Numbered from the stretch's first letter, positions 12,648 through 25,134 are shown. The stretch: DNA of 64,000 nucleotides from Protonemura montana (GCA_947568835.1 OX387608.1:9214001-9278000); one strand, 5' to 3'. The notes: generated by a model not told the origin, from the letters alone. Made by a program: numbers and translations.

Positions 12648-15600
12648 GTTGCGGACAGCACGCGTTGTTGGGCAAGACCAGAAGACCCAGAACAGCCTTC
12701 ACCAGCCAACAGCTACTGGAACTTGAGAAGCAGTTCCGACAGAACAAGTACTTGTCACGGCCGAAGAGGTTCGAGGTCGCCACCAGTCTGATGCTCACGG
12801 AAACACAGGTACAGTAAAACTGAAATAAAATTTTGAATCAATTTTGATACCATACTGACGGTGGTATGAAAAATCGATCAAGCAGAAATAAATCGTGGTA
12901 ACTAGCTGCTAAAGCTCATAAAGTTTACCTTGATGTCGCTGTAGGTGTATGGAGGATATTTGTCAGGGTTTTGTGACAGATTCATAGCGATGCTAAGGGA
13001 AGCTTTCATATACGATCCTTTTTTTGCATTTTTATCTGATAAATAATATAAATACGAATAGAGGTTGTCTTTTTTTCAATCGTATATCACCTGAGGTTTA
13101 TGCAAATCGTGGTCAGTTTCTAGTTCCTTCCATACAAATTGGATCACACAACCACGGGAATCAGACTCGCTGGCTCCAAAATCTGGCTACAAATCCATTA
13201 ACCAGGCTAAAAACATGAACAACCGCATTGGTACTTGACCTCTTAGTTCCCACATTTGCCATAAACAACTTGTAATGGTTTGCGACCCGTTCCTCCGGGT
13301 AACCTCATGTATTTAGTTTAATTTATGGCATTTGTCAAAAAATCTAGTATTTCCTCTTAACTACAATTTCTACCGTCTTTTTCTTGCACTATTTAAAGTT
13401 TTGTCTTCCAAATCACTTTGTGTAATCTGACTTTTGGTTGATAAAATGGTCACTCGAATATCTCCAAAAAGACGGGAGTTTTAGGTTGGTCCATGGATTG
13501 GTCCCACAAAAGTTTAACCGTTAAATATTACTCAGTTCTAAAATATCGACATCTTTCGGCTAAGTTGGCCTAGCGATTGAGTTTGTGATCTGCTTAAAGC
13601 AAACTTTCGTCGTAGATCAGAGAGAAAATCTTTGTTTATTCGTAAAGTTGGCAAAATCGGCAGGCAGTCAGTGAGGCAAAAAAGAGGGGGGAGGGGGGAG
13701 TTCCGCCTTCATCGCCAGTTTAGTGAATCAACGTGTGACCAACGCCTGGCGTCGCTTAGGGCGTCGCTTAGGGGGTCGTAAGGGATGTTTGCATATCAAA
13801 GGTGACTCCCCAAAATCGTGCTGTGACAAAAAAAATCTCGGGTGCAAAAAAAGAACGTAGAGTTTTTATGTAATTTTGGCGTCTTATGGTGAAGAAAATG
13901 AGGTCAGTACGTGTACTTGAGGCAATTGCAATGCTATTGTCGATTTACTCAGAAGGATTCCAAACTGTGACCCATTTTTAAAAGCTTGGGATTATTTTCG
14001 GGGTGTTGGGTATAGTTCGTTTTAAATAATCTATGCTTTAAAAATTACTGATTTACAAGCAAATTAATGTTTCTAAAGAAAATGAGAGAGGAAGAAAGTG
14101 ATTAATATATTCAATTTATATCTACATCTTTTCTACTACCATTGAGTGTACAGGTTTAGGCAGAGGGCTATCGTTAATTCTAAACTTTCTGCTGAGCAAA
14201 CGAGCCGGTAACACTTGGTAAAGGTAGATGCCACCTGATGGCTCTTACGGTCATCCATCTTAGCAAACTTCTGAAATTAATAACTACGACTTTTTCGGTA
14301 AATTAGTCGTATGACAGATAAAATTGGCGCTTTTGTTAAATAAAGACACATTTTGCTTACAAACCAAGTATTTTTAATGTATCGATGCTGAGATATTCCG
14401 TATCTCCATGAGTGCCCTAAAAATTAAAAATCAATATCATTCAAATTTGAATGTTTAGAAAGTCAAAGAGGATATTTCCACCAGCGACTTAACTTAGCTT
14501 GAGTTAGCCGTTAAGGAGGGAGCAAATGCCTTGGGCTAGCAACTGAAGATGGAAATAAATGTATCTTATTGTCTGTGACCATGGAGATGAACCTTTGACT
14601 TGAAATCAGTCACAACTCGTCTTGATGATTTCTTGCATAATTGGCGAACCATATAATCTCAACCACTGCCTTGAGCCCGAATGTGGCTTCGAAACACCTA
14701 TAGAGCGTGTTTGCACGTGTAAGTCCCGTGTTAACAATGCCTTGAACGTTGTTCACGACGCCAGCGACGCCTAGCCGCCGTTTAGGGGACGTCCGGGCAG
14801 GACATGAGAAATGTAGATGACAAAGTCAATGGCCGGTCGACGCCGGTCAGGACGCCTCGATCTCAGCGTGGGCGTCGGCGTCGGCGTCGTGTTGGGCAGA
14901 GTGTCGTGGTTGGTTAAGATAGGAAAGGTCCACGTGGGAAGACTGTTTTTGTACCATAGCTGCTAATTTAAAGGTACAATTGTACTTTTAGGAATGGTTT
15001 GATTTTTTTTACTAGGTGTGTGTACATTTTTGTACTGGAATTGATTTATACGCTTTAACTTTAAACATTTAATTTAGTGATGTTGTGCTGTGCTCCAACC
15101 AAATATCTAAAAAATGTGAAGCTATATGCCCCGTTTTACTGCTAGTTTTCCTAAACTCAATTTGTAAAACATGCAAACCCACTTTCTAAAATCTTTTCCG
15201 AAACTGTAAAACTTTTTAAATCTCAGAAATATAAAAAATCTTATCCGTAGACCAATAGAAAATGACACCCAGAGTTCTGCTATTACCATTTTCTCTACCC
15301 ACACCCCATTTTGGCACCCGATTCGCTTGTCCATTCCCCGGTCTGTCCCGGCACCGCGACGCCCATCGGGTCGGCGTCGCGACGCCCGGCACGCGTGACG
15401 GATGAGTCTAAGCCCGAGCGCAAGCACATCAACACTTTGTCAGGATCATCCGGCGGCCGCACGGCGTAGGGCGGGGGTGATGTACGGCTGGATGGGAGTT
15501 AAGCGGGGAATTGTGTACATCACACCCCACGTAGTGCAAGAATTTGTCAAATCAAGCTGGAATTCGTGCTTTAGGCGACATAAGCTAATGGTTAGCAATG

Positions 15601-16433
15601 AAAAGGCAACTTGAGTCTGTTTGACTGAATGCTATGTAGCTTGCAAAGGACGTTAAATTTTGAAGCGGCCTCGTTTAAAGGATTATGCTTAATCTGAAAG
15701 AAAATTAGACTGATTTTGCTGGAATGGCTGGGATGTTCAGCTTGCCGAGAAAATTAAACGAGCCAAAAAAAGCAGCAATAGGTTGACTATAAAGAAAAAT
15801 CTACAAATTTCCTAATTGATACTTATTGATTTTAGTTGCGTTGCGTTAACGAATTGCAAAATCGACAAATTTCTGCTAATGCCGTACGGGGTAACGAAAT
15901 ACTTATGATAACTCTGATCTTCGACGGACCCCGCAAAGCTTTGTACTTTGCCACTTTAGCCACTAAAAATGAACTGCATATTAAGTAAAAATGGAAGTAA
16001 CTGACTCTCTGTGACCATGATTTTGAGATGGAAACTTTCAGTTATCTTTTTGACCAGCAATGTAAAACACTTTCGGCTTACCACAACTTGAAACCCACTG
16101 TTACAGGTTAAGATTTGGTTCCAAAACCGCCGCATGAAATGGAAACGCAGCAAGAAGGCGCAACAAGAAGCGAAAGCGAAGGATGATGGCGACAAGCGCA
16201 GCAAATCAGAAGACAAGCCACCCAAAGACACGTCGACAGCTGCCGATAAACCCAAAGAACGTCCCAGCACAGAGGCACCAGCGCCACGAACGCTCAGCCC
16301 GTCTACCAGTATCGGGGTGCTCGAGCAAAAGGACTACCGTCTCGCACAGATGCAGCACATAGGGCATCATCCGCGGAGGCTGACGTCGTTGCAGGAGGCG
16401 GCAGAGGGACTTTACAGACCGTACGTCGTCTAG
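12648..16433 (+). CDS. exex/Mnx: Motor neuron and pancreas homeobox protein (Mnx/HB9, arthropod exex), 3' part
   Basis: This is a homeodomain transcription factor; in the family it specifies motor neurons and acts in the nucleus, binding TAAT-type sites. Two coding exons are visible: 12,648-12,808 (acceptor ACCGTAG, donor CAG/GTACAG) and 16,107-16,433 (acceptor GTTACAG, stop TAG at 16,431). The joined sequence gives [20 protein letters not shown], then [20 protein letters not shown], then [20 protein letters not shown]. The intron falls between homeodomain residues Q44 and V45, a common homeobox intron position. After the homeodomain comes a Lys/Asp/Glu-rich tail ending [29 protein letters not shown] and the KRSKKAQ end are diagnostic of Mnx. 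The N-terminal exon with the expected eh1 repressor motif is absent and probably lies left of the window, so the gene is partial at its 5' end. Confidence 0.92.
12809..16106 (+). other. Mnx intron within the homeodomain
   Basis: A 3.3-kb intron. It contains repeat-E copy 2 (14.2 kb), a duplicated GGCGTCGCTTAGG (13,749-13,772), and two CpG-rich patches. The first (about 14,740-14,900) includes a run of GGCGTC repeats ending near 14,890; the second is at about 15,340-15,480. A stretch at 13,557-13,620 loosely resembles a tRNA D-arm (GTTGGCCTAGCGATTGAG) but has no good B box, so I do not call it. No coding exon was seen. Confidence 0.7.
14176..14300 (+). repeat. Repeat family E, copy 2
   Basis: Carries AACTTTCTGCTGAGCAAACG followed by GATGCCACCTGATGGCTCTT (14,227-14,246). 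The central block differs from the family by two or three changes (GGCTCT for GGCGCT), so the CTCF-like core is weakened. Only the left half is clear. Confidence 0.65.
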
Positions 16434-18225
16434 CTAGGAACTGTGGGAGGTGTTCGGAAGACTTTGATGCCAAAAACTGTAGTGAAAGTTAATTTTATTG
16501 GGTCGTCGATGATCTAAAATGCGAATAATTTGTCTAAGTTTATAGACAAAAACGTGTGAAAGGTTATTTTAGAAACATTGGGGAATTTCCGTACAGAAAA
16601 AATGTGTGGTATTAGACTAAACATTTGGTTTGCTGACCCTCAGGGTTCGCAAAATAAACTAGAAATGCGGTATTTTGAGGCTTCGAAGTGGTCATTTTTA
16701 GGAAAATTGTAAGTGATACCAAAATTGGTTTATTTATTTCATTTTTGTGTCGAAGGGACCGCATGACCTTGATCTCAAGGACAACTAACTGCATAACAAA
16801 GAACTGCGAAAATGGCAGACTTCACAGCTGTCTCGCAATATAAATCAAAAACGCCAATAGTGAAATCAATCGTTTGAACGTGTTGTTGTGTTGGTTGATA
16901 CTGGTCCGTGCTGGTTGAGTCTCCGCTAGACGTTATGAGGCAAAGTGCGCTAACTGTCGTGAATCTGACAAACAGAAAAAAAAATGTCGTCGCCTGATAT
17001 CGCATTTGACGCATACCATTTCGAAGTTCGCCTGGTAACGTTCATACGCATACGTGGACATAAGAGTGATCGAATAAATCATGTAGAACGATGGAGTTAT
17101 TTTGGTTTGAGCTTTTCAACCTATATTTATTTTGCAAAAACTACACGTCGAATTGCAGTTTTAGCTCAAATATAACGAACACTTTTCATGAACAATGGCG
17201 ATGGAGCATGAACGTATCCTCATAGTTGTTATATTCCTGTGGTTGTCGTTACGTGAAATGAGAGTGCTTGCCTAAATTAATTGATAGAGTACATGGAAAA
17301 AAAATCATCTTCAATCACATGACGAATTTTTTGAAAATCATTTTGCTGCGATTTGTCATGCACCGGATAGAAAAGACTCTTACAAATTGTTATCTTACAC
17401 TTATTAATTAGGTACTTTGCAATTAGAGTGTGCAATAACAATTACCTTCAGTAACAAGACAAATGAATATGTGTGAGGTACATATTGTATTGTAAATATG
17501 AATTTGCTGTCTGTATATCTTCAAAGATTTTGTGTTATCTCAGTTCCTACATCTAGATAATAAAATACACAGTTTTACGTAACATATGGTGATATTGATC
17601 TAATCTTTCGTTTTAGTACTTCGATTTCCAAATGCCTTGCTCTCATTTATTCCAAATCTTATTCCTTATAGTTGAACATAGCTTAGCACTTCACCCGATT
17701 TGAATTATATGTCTATAATTGCTTGACAATTTCTTAAAACTAAGATAAGAGGTAAATGAGATAAATATGAGATAAGCACTTACAGATCTAATGTCAAGTA
17801 GTTCTTACGTATGCATGGGGGAAAAGTAGCATTAAATGGAGCCAATCCAGGTACCATTCTGTCTGCAACCCAAAACATATTTTTATTGGTTTACCAACCT
17901 CTTTGAAAACAGCATAGCATATACCATTTCATGTGAACGTAGTTAATCACCTACATTACCTACCTATAGTTAGGTAATCAATATTTTCAATTTCATCGAA
18001 TTGGGATATACCTACTCTTTTTAGTCAAGCAAAGAAAAGTATGTCCATCCTCTCGGAGAGAGCATAAAGACACTTCAAACTAGAAACTTAAGAAACTTCA
18101 GGAAGGCTGAACTAATGGAAATTTTACAAATTTGATCTCAACAATTTCAATGCCGTTGGGGGAAGATCCCACTGAGCTAAAATTGTCACAAGAAATCATT
18201 TTCAAACAAGGACAAAACCATTGCT
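16434..18225. other. Mnx 3' UTR and flank
   Basis: AT-rich sequence after the Mnx stop codon. Candidate AATAAA poly(A) signals for the + transcript are at 16,653 and 17,559; I cannot tell which is used. No further exon was recognised. Confidence 0.4.
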
Positions 18226-18227
18226 GC

Positions 18228-18545
18228 ACGTTTCTATTGTGCTTCCATAGCGCTTATGTTAAGCTGTCTTCGCGAAAAATGGCCGTCAAAAGACTGCTTT
18301 ACCGACAACAATGGAGGATGCTACTGGATGGAGTTATTGTCGTTTCGTGAGTTAAAAAAATATATTTCGTTATTTCTTGCAGATTACTCGCATTTTAAAC
18401 TGGTTAACGCTAAGCTTAACGATTGACATATACAAGTGTCGATATTTTGAGTCGCAAATATTTAATTGTTGATATTTGTTTAAAAGAACGAGCGCAAGGA
18501 CCGTCGGTTGGCACCTGCCATTACCGCGTAGCTCGTCTGAAAGAT
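18228..18545 (-). repeat. Repeat family E, copy 3
   Basis: Read on minus, it runs from an AGACGAGCTACGCGGTAATG start through GGTGCCAACCGACGGTCCTT (degenerate central block, 18,496-18,515), ATCGACACTTGTATATGTCA and GCGAGTAATCTGCAAGAAAT. It ends with the block TCCAGTAGCATCCTCCATTG and TTTTTCGCGAAGACAGC. This is one of the longest copies, about 320 bp, and it helps define the family's right half. Confidence 0.65.
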
Positions 18546-18549
18546 TTTA

Positions 18550-21500
18550 GTCATTTTCTTGAGTTTTACTTAAAATAGTTAATAATTTATTCAGAAAAAT
18601 TGAACTATATCAATTGTTGTCAAATATTCCCTCCGCTTATTAACACCACGCGCCGAAGGAAAATAAAATCTCGGGGGCCCGAGACAAATTTCCAAGAAGT
18701 TATGAGCCATCTAAAAGACGGGTCTATTTGTCTCAAGAAATCCTTCCTGTTATCGCATCTTTAGAATTCACGTTCAATACACTTTTGGCATCCACTCATC
18801 TACCCCTACCATCAATATTCCACTTCACTTCCTCTTGAAAGAAAATCGGTAATTTCCATCATAGTTGGCCACGACGAACAATCACTTAAGTCTATTCGAC
18901 TCTTAGACTTTCCCGTCTTGGACTAATGGCTTGCTCGTAAAACTTAGCAGAAAGCTTGGCGTGGCCTGGCCGGCTTGGGGCAGCATTAGGGATGCATTTA
19001 TTCGAGGCGGAATGCGGGATAGCGTATATATCACGAGCGGGCACAAGTCACGGAAAGGAACAAAGATAGAGGGAGCGTTGTAGAGATGTATAGTCTTCGG
19101 GGAGATGCTACTTGTGTTGTGTGTGGAAAGGCAATTCAATATAATGAGATATTTGTGGAGCTTTGGCGGTTGCATTTAATATTACATGTGTTTTCTTTTG
19201 CGATTTCCATTGCAATTTTGTGTTAGTTTCGAGTGTTAGATTCGAGAAGTACGGGAAAAAGTACCAAACAGCCGTTGTCGATGGACTTGGCGACAGATTA
19301 GAATTCAAGAGGAACACTTTTTTTTCACTTTTCACTCATTTTCTTATATGTCAAAACTCAAGGCATTCTTAAAACATTTTATGCCATTAGTGAAATTGGC
19401 CATTTCACCGATATTTTTAAAAGCAAAAATACTGGTTAGTTGACACTATATAGTGGAGACATGAAGTTGCCAGAGAAACATGTTCGTCTCTGACAAGGTA
19501 CACTTCTCTATAAAAGAGAGTGAGGACGGGCAGAGGATAGATTCGAATCCTCGGGTTGGGACGAGAGACAACAGCGAGAGCAAACGAGAGAGAGAGCAAA
19601 CAAGTCGAAAGAACGGCAGCCATTTTGCGTTAATTACCATTTCGTTATTTGGCCATCGTCGGGTGTTTAGCATCAATTGCACCCCTAAATCACATCCTGA
19701 TCCGGTATAAGCGAGCAAGCGGCTTGCAGAGGGAAGAGGGTATAGGGGGGTTGAAGCTGGATGGTACAAGCCATCACCATAAATACATACTGATCAGTCG
19801 CCAGCGTTTCGCGAATTCTCCCTCTCTCTCTTTCGGCGTGATCACTAGAAATGGGGTCCCATGCTAGAGTCCGGAACGTTTTAGCCTGATGAAAAGAGGA
19901 TGGGTGCCAACCAACCATGGCTACGATTCAGCAATAGCATAATCCGTTTATCGACGATTTTTGACAGTTTACATAGAATCGGGCGATGCTATTTTTCAAA
20001 ATTGTGTGGAATATATTACAAGAGGATTTTGATGGGGCGAATAACTCAAACAAAGTATGATTCTTGGTGTGCGCGTGGGGGGCAGGGGGGAGATTATGCA
20101 GATTTTGAGCTAGCGAGGTTGTAATCCGTTCGCATTGCCGGAGAGCTAAGAGAAACACAGCGAAATGGTATGGTAATGTCAGTTTATGGAGCGATGCGGA
20201 GATTGTTTCTCCCAGAATAAAATCATGTCGTGGCAGCCATTTGTATAGAGGCATGTTGTTCGATAGAGATTCTTATTGTTTAGGAGGGGGTGAATCAGGG
20301 GCACGGATCTGATAAGCTATTTACAATAATAGCGTGGTCAGCAATCAATGAAAATAATAAAACAACTGTATGCCAGAGAAAAAGAGTCAATTGAATATCT
20401 TCAATTTTCATAGACTGATGAAAATATTTTTGCATCTAATTCCAATCATTGTAAAGTGCCTGCACCTTTTTTTGCGTTCTTGTGGAGTGACTGCCGGCCT
20501 GTTCGCATGTGATTTGATTGGGATTTTTTTCATTATAACAAGCTAAGAGAACTGTAGTCAATCCCAAATAATTTAAATGGCCCAAATTTGGTACTGGCAG
20601 TCAATTTAAATAAGACTTTCTCTTGTTAACAGATTACCGTTATAGAGTGTTTAACAGAGGAAGCTACTTCATCCCCTCCAACGAAATCGATAACACTTGT
20701 CATAATCCCGAAAAACAAAGCCCAAATCCTCTCCCCCCACCCCCCTCCCACCCTTCCCACGAAACAAGTGTACGCATCACGCACAGCTTAGAGAATCGCC
20801 GAGCGCAACAACACAGATCCTAGGGGCGTACCCGGACGGTCGGGGGTGGCGGGGGCGGGCCGGGGGTGGCTTGTAATGTATCTCTGCGGTCGTCGGTAGC
20901 CCCATTGGCCTGCGCCCCCGGCCTAATCGAGTAGATTGCACCCCCCTCCGACCCCCCGACCCACTCTCCGCGCGGCCGTAAGCAGCTCAGATGTCTGCAG
21001 ATTGGCGAAGAAGTCTTATAGTGGATGGTGCAATGCTATTATCACCACAGTTTCACTTCGTTCGCCTTTTGTTAATAATACGCTTGCGAGGATCGCTGGT
21101 TTAGGTTATGTTGCTTTCTTTATCTTGCTTCGTCTAGCGTAGTCTCTTTTCCTTTCTCTCAAATCAGTTTTCTTGTTCTTGTTCTTCTCGCTTTGTGGAG
21201 GAGAGTGACTTAAATGAAGTGCAAAATTTAGGTTTTGCGCAGAAGAAAAGGATACGTTGAGGATGCACTCTCATATATATCCACTCTTGAAAATATGAAA
21301 GACCGCAATTTTGTCAAACTTTTTATAAACGCTTGTGATAATTTTGAACGTCGAACCTGCAAGGAAAACTTAATTAAGTCTTACCCTGGAAAAGTTAGAA
21401 ATTACTTTGAGCGAGGTATTTTCCAGATATTTATTAGACCAAAACTAATCTGTGAAAATGAGGAGGAATAGACTTGCGAGCGAGAGCTAGGATTGATTTA

Positions 21501-22165
21501 AATCGTAAACCTCATGATGATTGAAAATTACAAAAGTAAGCCATTTCCGGCAGCATTTGACTTGGGACAAACCAGCGTGAAATTAAATAAATATAATCAT
21601 TTGACAGCTTCCAGGCAAATGCTGGTGCATGCCGGACATCTGATCTGACCAATTTTGGTACAAGGTCACAAAAATTCATCGCTACAATCTTAGTTAGGGG
21701 AGTATTACAAGATGTATTTAAAAAAAAAAAAAAATCCATCCGTAGAAAAGTTCTGCCATCGTCGTTTGCCTAAATCTGGACCGGTGATCACCTCCAGAAC
21801 GAGTATGCATTGGCTGGACCAACACGAGCAAGATTTCTATCAGAAACTTAAAGTCGTGAGACAGTAAAAGCTCTCAGAGAAATGAGTTCTTTCGACGACA
21901 TTTTGTCTCCGATGGCCATGAATCACCAGCCACTATCTGCGACGCGATGAGAGTTGATCCATGTGATAGGATGTATTGGTCGTACATCGGTCGGTCTTGA
22001 CTGGATAAATTGTTATTGGTCAAGTGGCTGCTTGGGGTGTGTTGGTTTAGTACTGATAGTTTGCTTTGTCTAATGGTAGCTTGCAAAGCATTATTGATGA
22101 CTTTTTGTAGGAACTGTGTGTCTTTGTGCATGGTACTGTCGTTGAGTTTTTAGGTCACTGAGACT
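18550..22165. other. Intergenic stretch with GC-richer islands
   Basis: No gene was recognised on either strand. Two GC-richer patches stand out. The first is 19,440-19,870, with purine-rich GAGAGA sequence and a TATAAA at 19,511. The second is 20,690-21,000, with G/C tracts such as GGGGGTGGCGGGGGCGGGCC. An open frame at 21,235-21,471 (+, 78 aa, charged) matches no family and has no splice or codon evidence. The patches could be regulatory modules of Mnx, but that is inference. Confidence 0.35.
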
Positions 22166-22169
22166 ACCG

Positions 22170-22700
22170 TGGTTGTAACACGTTGTAACGGTAGGTGCCA
22201 CCCGATGGCGCTTGCAAAAGTTCTTTTGTAACAAATATCTATAATTAAATTATTTTGTCTGAAATGATCGGCATATGTATACCAGTCGTTGAGGTAAGCA
22301 TTAATAAAGATGAATTGAGTGTGAACCTGTTTAAAATACATGTAATCTGTGAGAAATAACACATTTTCTTTACATTCGAAACGACGGTGACTCCACCTAG
22401 AAACATCCTCAATTTTTTTTTGGTAAAGAAGACATTTGGCGGCTATTTTTCGTGAAGACAATGAAAAAGTATATTTAAATCGGGTTTCGAATGCTAAGTA
22501 AAAAACAACTACAGAAACTAACTGAAAATAACAACTAAACACAACAAAAACAACAATTAAATGCATAATTAGTTGTTTTTTTACTTAGCATTCAAATCCC
22601 AGTTTAATTAGTTTTTCTTTTCAAAACTAGTGCTAAGGTTAGATAAAGTAGACATGAGTCTTAGACCACAACAGTTCAACATTAGCATTATGACGTAGTT
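22170..22700 (+). repeat. Repeat family E, copy 4, split by a foldback element
   Basis: The left piece (22,170-22,473) has GGTGCCACCCGATGGCGCTT (22,194-22,213), TCGTTGAGGTAAGCATTAAT, CGAAACGACGGTGACTCCAC and GGCTATTTTTCGTGAAGACA. The right piece (from 22,669) begins CCACAACAGTTCAACATTAG, which matches the family end seen uninterrupted at 28.66 kb (ACAGTTAGCATTAGCG). A foldback element, 22,474-22,668, lies between. Confidence 0.7.
22474..22668 (+). mobile_element. Foldback element FB2, nested in repeat E copy 4
   Basis: The left arm is TTTCGAATGCTAAGTAAAAA and the inverted right arm is TTTTTACTTAGCATTCAAAT. The spacer is A/C-rich and carries the AACAACTA / TTAGTTGTT inner pair. The tail AAAACTAGTGCTAAGGTTAG continues to AGTAGACATGAGTCTTAGAC. 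It has the same architecture as FB1, but its arms have diverged more. Confidence 0.75.
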
Positions 22701-23019
22701 CAGTACTATGTTCTTATGCAAAAATCAATTATGCAGTTGATGTTTTAGCGCAATGGTGTTGCAGTTTACAACTTAGTTTATCGAGACAATTTTATCGTCT
22801 GGTCGCATTTGGCAAAGATCTTTTAGCAACTCGGTTGGTTAGTGGCAGCGATACAAATGGCTGAATACTAAAATAATTTGATACACATACACTTGATACG
22901 GTGTTAACTTCAATGGTTTTCTGTGTAATTGACGAAAACTAGTCATTTTCTCATTTTTTTCTAGTGTCCTTTAAACTTCTGTCTTTAACTATATCCATTT
23001 TTACTACTATTTTACTACT

Positions 23020-23308
23020 ATTTTGACGCTAATTATTTAACTTTCTTCGCGAAAGGTGGTGTTACCGTCGTTTCGAGTGGCAAGCAATTTAATTTTGTTA
23101 TTTCTCGCAGATTACTCGCATTTGAGACTGGTTTACAACCAATTAACCATATATTAATGCAACGATTGATAAACATGCATCGATATTTTGAATCGTTTTC
23201 ATTCGATAAAAGGGGTTTTTTAAAAAGAAAGACCGCAAGCGCCATCGGAGGCACCTACCGTTACCAAGTTTTGCCAGCTCGTTTGCTCAGCAGAAAGTTT
23301 AATAATAT
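23020..23308 (-). repeat. Repeat family E, copy 5
   Basis: On the minus strand it starts AAACTTTCTGCTGAGCAAAC and has GGTGCCTCCGATGGCGCTTG at 23,235-23,254. It continues through ATCGATGCATGTTTATCAAT and AATGCGAGTAATCTGCGAGA to CGAAACGACGGTAACACCAC, and ends near TTTCGCGAAGAAAGTTAAAT. The two ends share AACTTTCT in inverted orientation, a possible short terminal inverted repeat. Confidence 0.7.
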
Positions 23309-23689
23309 TTAATGAACGATCATCTACGATCAACATGGCCGTGAAAATAACATTGACATAGCAATAAGCATAAGCTTTGCCGCATGGATTACAGAAAGAA
23401 ACAAGCAGAAGAACCCAGCATATAACAAAACGTAGATGTAAAGTTTGATTTTGTTCCCGGTTACATTCTTTCCCTAAGCCAGAGCCAATCATATAGGATA
23501 TACAGATCCAAAATATAGGTTAGAAAAAATCAATGAGTCTCCCGCCTTCTGGAAGTCACCAACGTGGCATACCGAACAACACGTTATAACGGACCACTTT
23601 ATACTCCAATTTTTTTAAGAGGATCATTTTCGTTGCCAACTTTGAAAACAAAGAAACTTTCAAGCTTGATATTCAATGGGAGATACAAC

Positions 23690-23790
23690 GTTTGGTAGCC
23701 ATGGAGATGCTAAGATCACCTGACAGAGCTTCTACAATGTACCCTCTTATCCTACCGGGACGATACGTAAGCACAATGTGATTTTAACAT
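23690..23790 (+). repeat. Short repeat family R5, copy 1
   Basis: Contains GCCATGGAGATGCTAAGATC followed by ACCTGACAGAGCTTCTACAA. The same order recurs at 41.5, 57.85 and 62.1 kb, always on the + strand. Class unknown. Confidence 0.55.
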
Positions 23791-24669
23791 TTACATTACG
23801 TTGTGTTTACGGCAATGTTGATTATAGATGAACCTTAACTCTGGCACAGAAACTCGAGCACAGATACATGAAGCGGTACCACATTTTCAAACCACTTCGC
23901 CGTTCTGACGGAACGTTATGCCCCAGGAAAATCGGACACTCGCCGTCGCCAATCACATCGACCTCTCCGCACACTCTGCAAATCCACAAGAACGCATATA
24001 TATATCTGATCATTATCAGAATGCGCGAAAAAAGCCACAAACAAAGTAGTCACATTCGGAGTTGCTATAACTACACGCACCAGCACTTCGGCATTGCAGA
24101 TATACCAGCAACATGATGTGGGTGTGTCAATTTCCACGGAGGGCACTCGCTATATCGTAACGATGAGCGGGTGGTAGGGGGTGTAATAAAGCACGTGGAG
24201 ATGGAAAACATGGAGAGAGCGAAGCGCAGAGAGAGATAGCTAGAGACAGAACCGACGCGAGGTTGAATGCGACAAATTGTTTAATTAACACAGCCCATTA
24301 AAACTAATTGTTCCCCTGAGTGACCGATTCCGCATAGCCCTACTATATCTACGTGAGCTCGTTAACGTTGCCCCCCCCCCCCTCCCTTCCACCCAGGTTA
24401 CCCCCCTGCCCCACCCCCGACGAAACCACCCCCTGGAGCGCTAATGGAAACCTAGAGCTGAGGAGCTCTGAGGATATGCTAGAGAGGGCTGATGGTGAGG
24501 GAGTTGATGACTCCCTTGATGTCTTGATGTCTTTGGTTGGAGTTGGTTGGACCATGTTTAGCTGACCTTTTTGGTTATTTGACTATATGTTGGCCACTAT
24601 TTTTAACATGGAATAGCACCTGATGTCAAGAATATACTTTCAGTTAATTTTTTAGGACTTTATATACCG

Positions 24670-24850
24670 TCATAGCGTTAAGAAATTTAATTTTGTTAAT
24701 GGCCGCAGATTACCCGCATTTGAGATAATGACAACCTCAACGATGGATGTACAAGTGTCGATATATTGAGTCATTATTATTTAACTGTAGAGTTTTGGTG
24801 GAAAGGGCGGCCGCAAGCGCCATCAATATCAAGGTTCCACATCGTGGCGA
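24670..24850 (-). repeat. Repeat family E, copy 6
   Basis: On minus it has TGATGGCGCTTGCGGCCGCC (24,806-24,825), then TCAATATATCGACACTTGTA and AATGCGGGTAATCTGCGGCC. The 5' part ahead of the central block is degenerate. A foldback element starts some 35 bp to its right. Confidence 0.65.
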
Positions 24851-24881
24851 CGGTAGAAAATAAAATGGCTTCTAATTTAAC

Positions 24882-25130
24882 AAAAACTATTTAAACTGGT
24901 TTTGAATGCTAGGCAAAGAACAACTAACTTTTTCCCGACTTTTTGTAACTTGTTCCTGTTACTTTATCAAGGGTGAAAGCATCAACCTTTGGTAAAATTA
25001 TGGGAAAATGGGGTATTATGGGTACGGGAAAATTCAGGTTTTCTTTACTTAGCATTAAAAACCATTTATATATAGTATTTGTCAAAACAAGTGGTAAGTT
25101 AGGATAAAGTAAATATGAGTCTAAAAACAA
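24882..25130 (+). mobile_element. Foldback element FB3 with a long loop
   Basis: The left arm (AAAACTATTTAAACTGGTTT, then TGAATGCTAGGCAAAGAACA) pairs imperfectly with the right arm (TTCTTTACTTAGCATTAAAA). The tail runs GTGGTAAGTTAGGATAAAGT to ATGAGTCTAAAAACAAT. The loop, about 110 bp, contains CGACTTTTTGTAACTTGTTC and ACTTTATCAAGGGTGAAAG. These appear in inverse orientation next to an arm and tail at 43.7 kb. Confidence 0.7.
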
Positions 25131-25134
25131 TAGC

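Noticed and set aside
21235-21471. A 78-codon charged open frame
   Set aside because: No recognised family and no splice signals or neighbours that support a gene; probably chance.
22150-22566. A 138-codon open frame on minus
   Set aside because: It runs through repeat E copy 4 and into FB2, with no family similarity.
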